Origin: Marinoscillum sp040218045
Lineage (GTDB): Bacteria > Bacteroidota > Bacteroidia > Cytophagales > Cyclobacteriaceae
DNA length: 64,000 nucleotides
NCBI GenBank assembly: GCA_040218045.1
Contig: JAVJQA010000053.1
Span: 1-64,000, forward strand
Direction of reading: 5' to 3'
In this document: one piece after another, positions 63,086 to 64,000 of the stretch
Layout: every line of letters starts with the position of its first letter
Numbering within the stretch: position 1 is the stretch's first letter
Translations under genes and position numbers: made by a program
Notes under the pieces: generated by a model
Databases searched by the model: none
Told to the model about the DNA's origin: nothing
What the model saw: only the letters and a program-made list of their open reading frames with translations

Positions 63086-64000
63086 ATGACAAACTATACA
63101 GCGAAGATAGCCCAAGAACTTTCTCTACAGTCCCGATATGTAGATGCTACCATCAATCTTTTAGATGAAGGAGCCACCGTGCCGTTTATTTCCAGGTATC
63201 GGAAAGAACTAACCGGTACCATGGATGAGGTGGAAGTAGCGAATGTCCGGGATCGCTTGGCTCAGTTGCGTGATTTGGATAAGCGACGGGAAGCAATCCT
63301 CAAGTCAATTGATGAGCAGGAGAAGCTTACCCCTGAACTGAAGGCCAAAATAGATGCTGCGGAGACCATGGCTGTGCTGGAAGATTTGTATTTACCCTAC
63401 AAGCCCAAGCGTAAAACAAAGGCTTCTGTGGCCAAAGAAAAAGGTCTGGAGCCATTAGCAAAAGTATTGTGGCAGCAGGGGGGTATTCTACCTGAGCAGG
63501 AAGCTGAACAGTATATCAGTGAGGAAAAGGGTGTAGAGAGTGTGGAAGAAGCTCTTCAGGGAGCAAGAGATATCATGGCTGAGTGGATTAGTGAGGATGC
63601 TGAGGCTCGAAAGAAAATCCGATCCATTTTTAAATCTGAGGGTGTGATCACTTCGAGAGTGCTTAAGGGCAAAGAACAGGAAGGAGAGAAGTTTAAGGAT
63701 TATTTTGAATGGGAAGAGTCATTAAAAGAAATACCTTCTCACAGACTGTTGGCAATTCGGCGTGGAGAGCGCGAAGGAATCCTGACTATGGATACATCGG
63801 TGCCGGAAGACATGGCTTTTGACACCTTGAGAAGGCAATTCGTTACTTCACATAATGCCTCATCCGAGCACGTTGAGGTTGCCTTGAAAGACTCTTACAA
63901 GCGGTTGATCAAACCAAGTATTGAGACTGAAGCGAGATTGGAAAGTAAAAAAGCCGCAGATCTGGAAGCGATTACAGTATTTGCTGAAAACCTAAAGCAG
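63086..64000 (+). CDS. tex: Tex-family (YhgF-like) RNA-binding transcription accessory protein, 5' part
   Basis: The frame is open to the window edge (305 codons seen). The N-terminal part has the Tex pattern: VPFISRYRKELTGTMDEVEV, LRDLDKRREAILKSIDEQ and LEDLYLPYKPKRKTKASVAKE. Tex is a conserved protein of about 700-780 residues with helical, RNase H-like YqgF and S1 domains; here only the helical N-terminal domains are visible. It acts in RNA binding and transcription-linked repair in other bacteria. Confidence 0.94.
   Translation, partial: MTNYTAKIAQELSLQSRYVDATINLLDEGATVPFISRYRKELTGTMDEVEVANVRDRLAQLRDLDKRREAILKSIDEQEKLTPELKAKIDAAETMAVLEDLYLPYKPKRKTKASVAKEKGLEPLAKVLWQQGGILPEQEAEQYISEEKGVESVEEALQGARDIMAEWISEDAEARKKIRSIFKSEGVITSRVLKGKEQEGEKFKDYFEWEESLKEIPSHRLLAIRRGEREGILTMDTSVPEDMAFDTLRRQFVTSHNASSEHVEVALKDSYKRLIKPSIETEARLESKKAADLEAITVFAENLKQ

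Noticed and set aside
1..64000. CRISPR arrays, prophage or complete insertion sequences
   Set aside because: No regularly spaced direct repeats, phage structural genes or transposase genes were found on either strand.

Overview
The window looks like chromosomal DNA of a gliding marine-type member of the Bacteroidota, most likely Cytophagales. The support is gldA and gldFG, two proteins with C-terminal type IX secretion (T9SS) sorting domains, a TonB receptor with DUF4249 and propeller lipoprotein partners, LytS/LytTR and BlaI/M56 regulator pairs, TAnnTTTG-type -7 promoter boxes, weak Shine-Dalgarno use and an AT-leaning composition. No rRNA, tRNA, CRISPR array, prophage or intact insertion sequence was seen. 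The only RNA gene found is tmRNA.

Left part (1-17.3 kb): the end of a TspO-like membrane protein; a repeat-rich stretch with an orphan XRE regulator inside inverted repeats; the cydAB quinol oxidase; a long protein that joins a Cache sensor domain to a pentameric ligand-gated ion channel-like module; a rhodanese pair; a membrane-anchored AraC/TolB/TPR regulator next to a large T9SS-secreted protein; a LacI regulator; and a LytS/LytTR two-component pair.

Middle part (17.3-42.3 kb): a secreted endonuclease I with a T9SS tail, a transglutaminase/TPR protein, a MORN-type lipoprotein, tmRNA (ssrA) with its terminator, an LVIVD lipoprotein operon, an MscS channel, an RNA methyltransferase, a thioredoxin-like protein, an AI-2E family permease, a B12-type radical SAM protein, a pirin, a BlaI/M56 pair under palindromic operators, a Nudix-fold regulator divergent from an esterase, a lactonase and an FMN reductase.

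Right part (42.3-64 kb): an SDR followed by gldA-gldF-gldG-DUF4340 and dnaN; a four-gene, translationally coupled TonB-receptor operon (receptor, propeller lipoprotein, DUF4249 lipoprotein, MG2/plug-like protein) behind an ECF sigma factor and a small membrane partner; topA; sixA; glycerate kinase; a TlpA-type thioredoxin; and the 5' part of tex.

Two families of short terminal-inverted-repeat elements (MITE-like, about 144 bp each) are scattered through the window at 361, 1490, 22997, 35115 and 37293. The most unusual items are the Cache/ion-channel fusion, the XRE cassette with its inverted repeats, the TonB operon with its sigma factor, and the promoter-embedded palindromes at 6421 and 35798.
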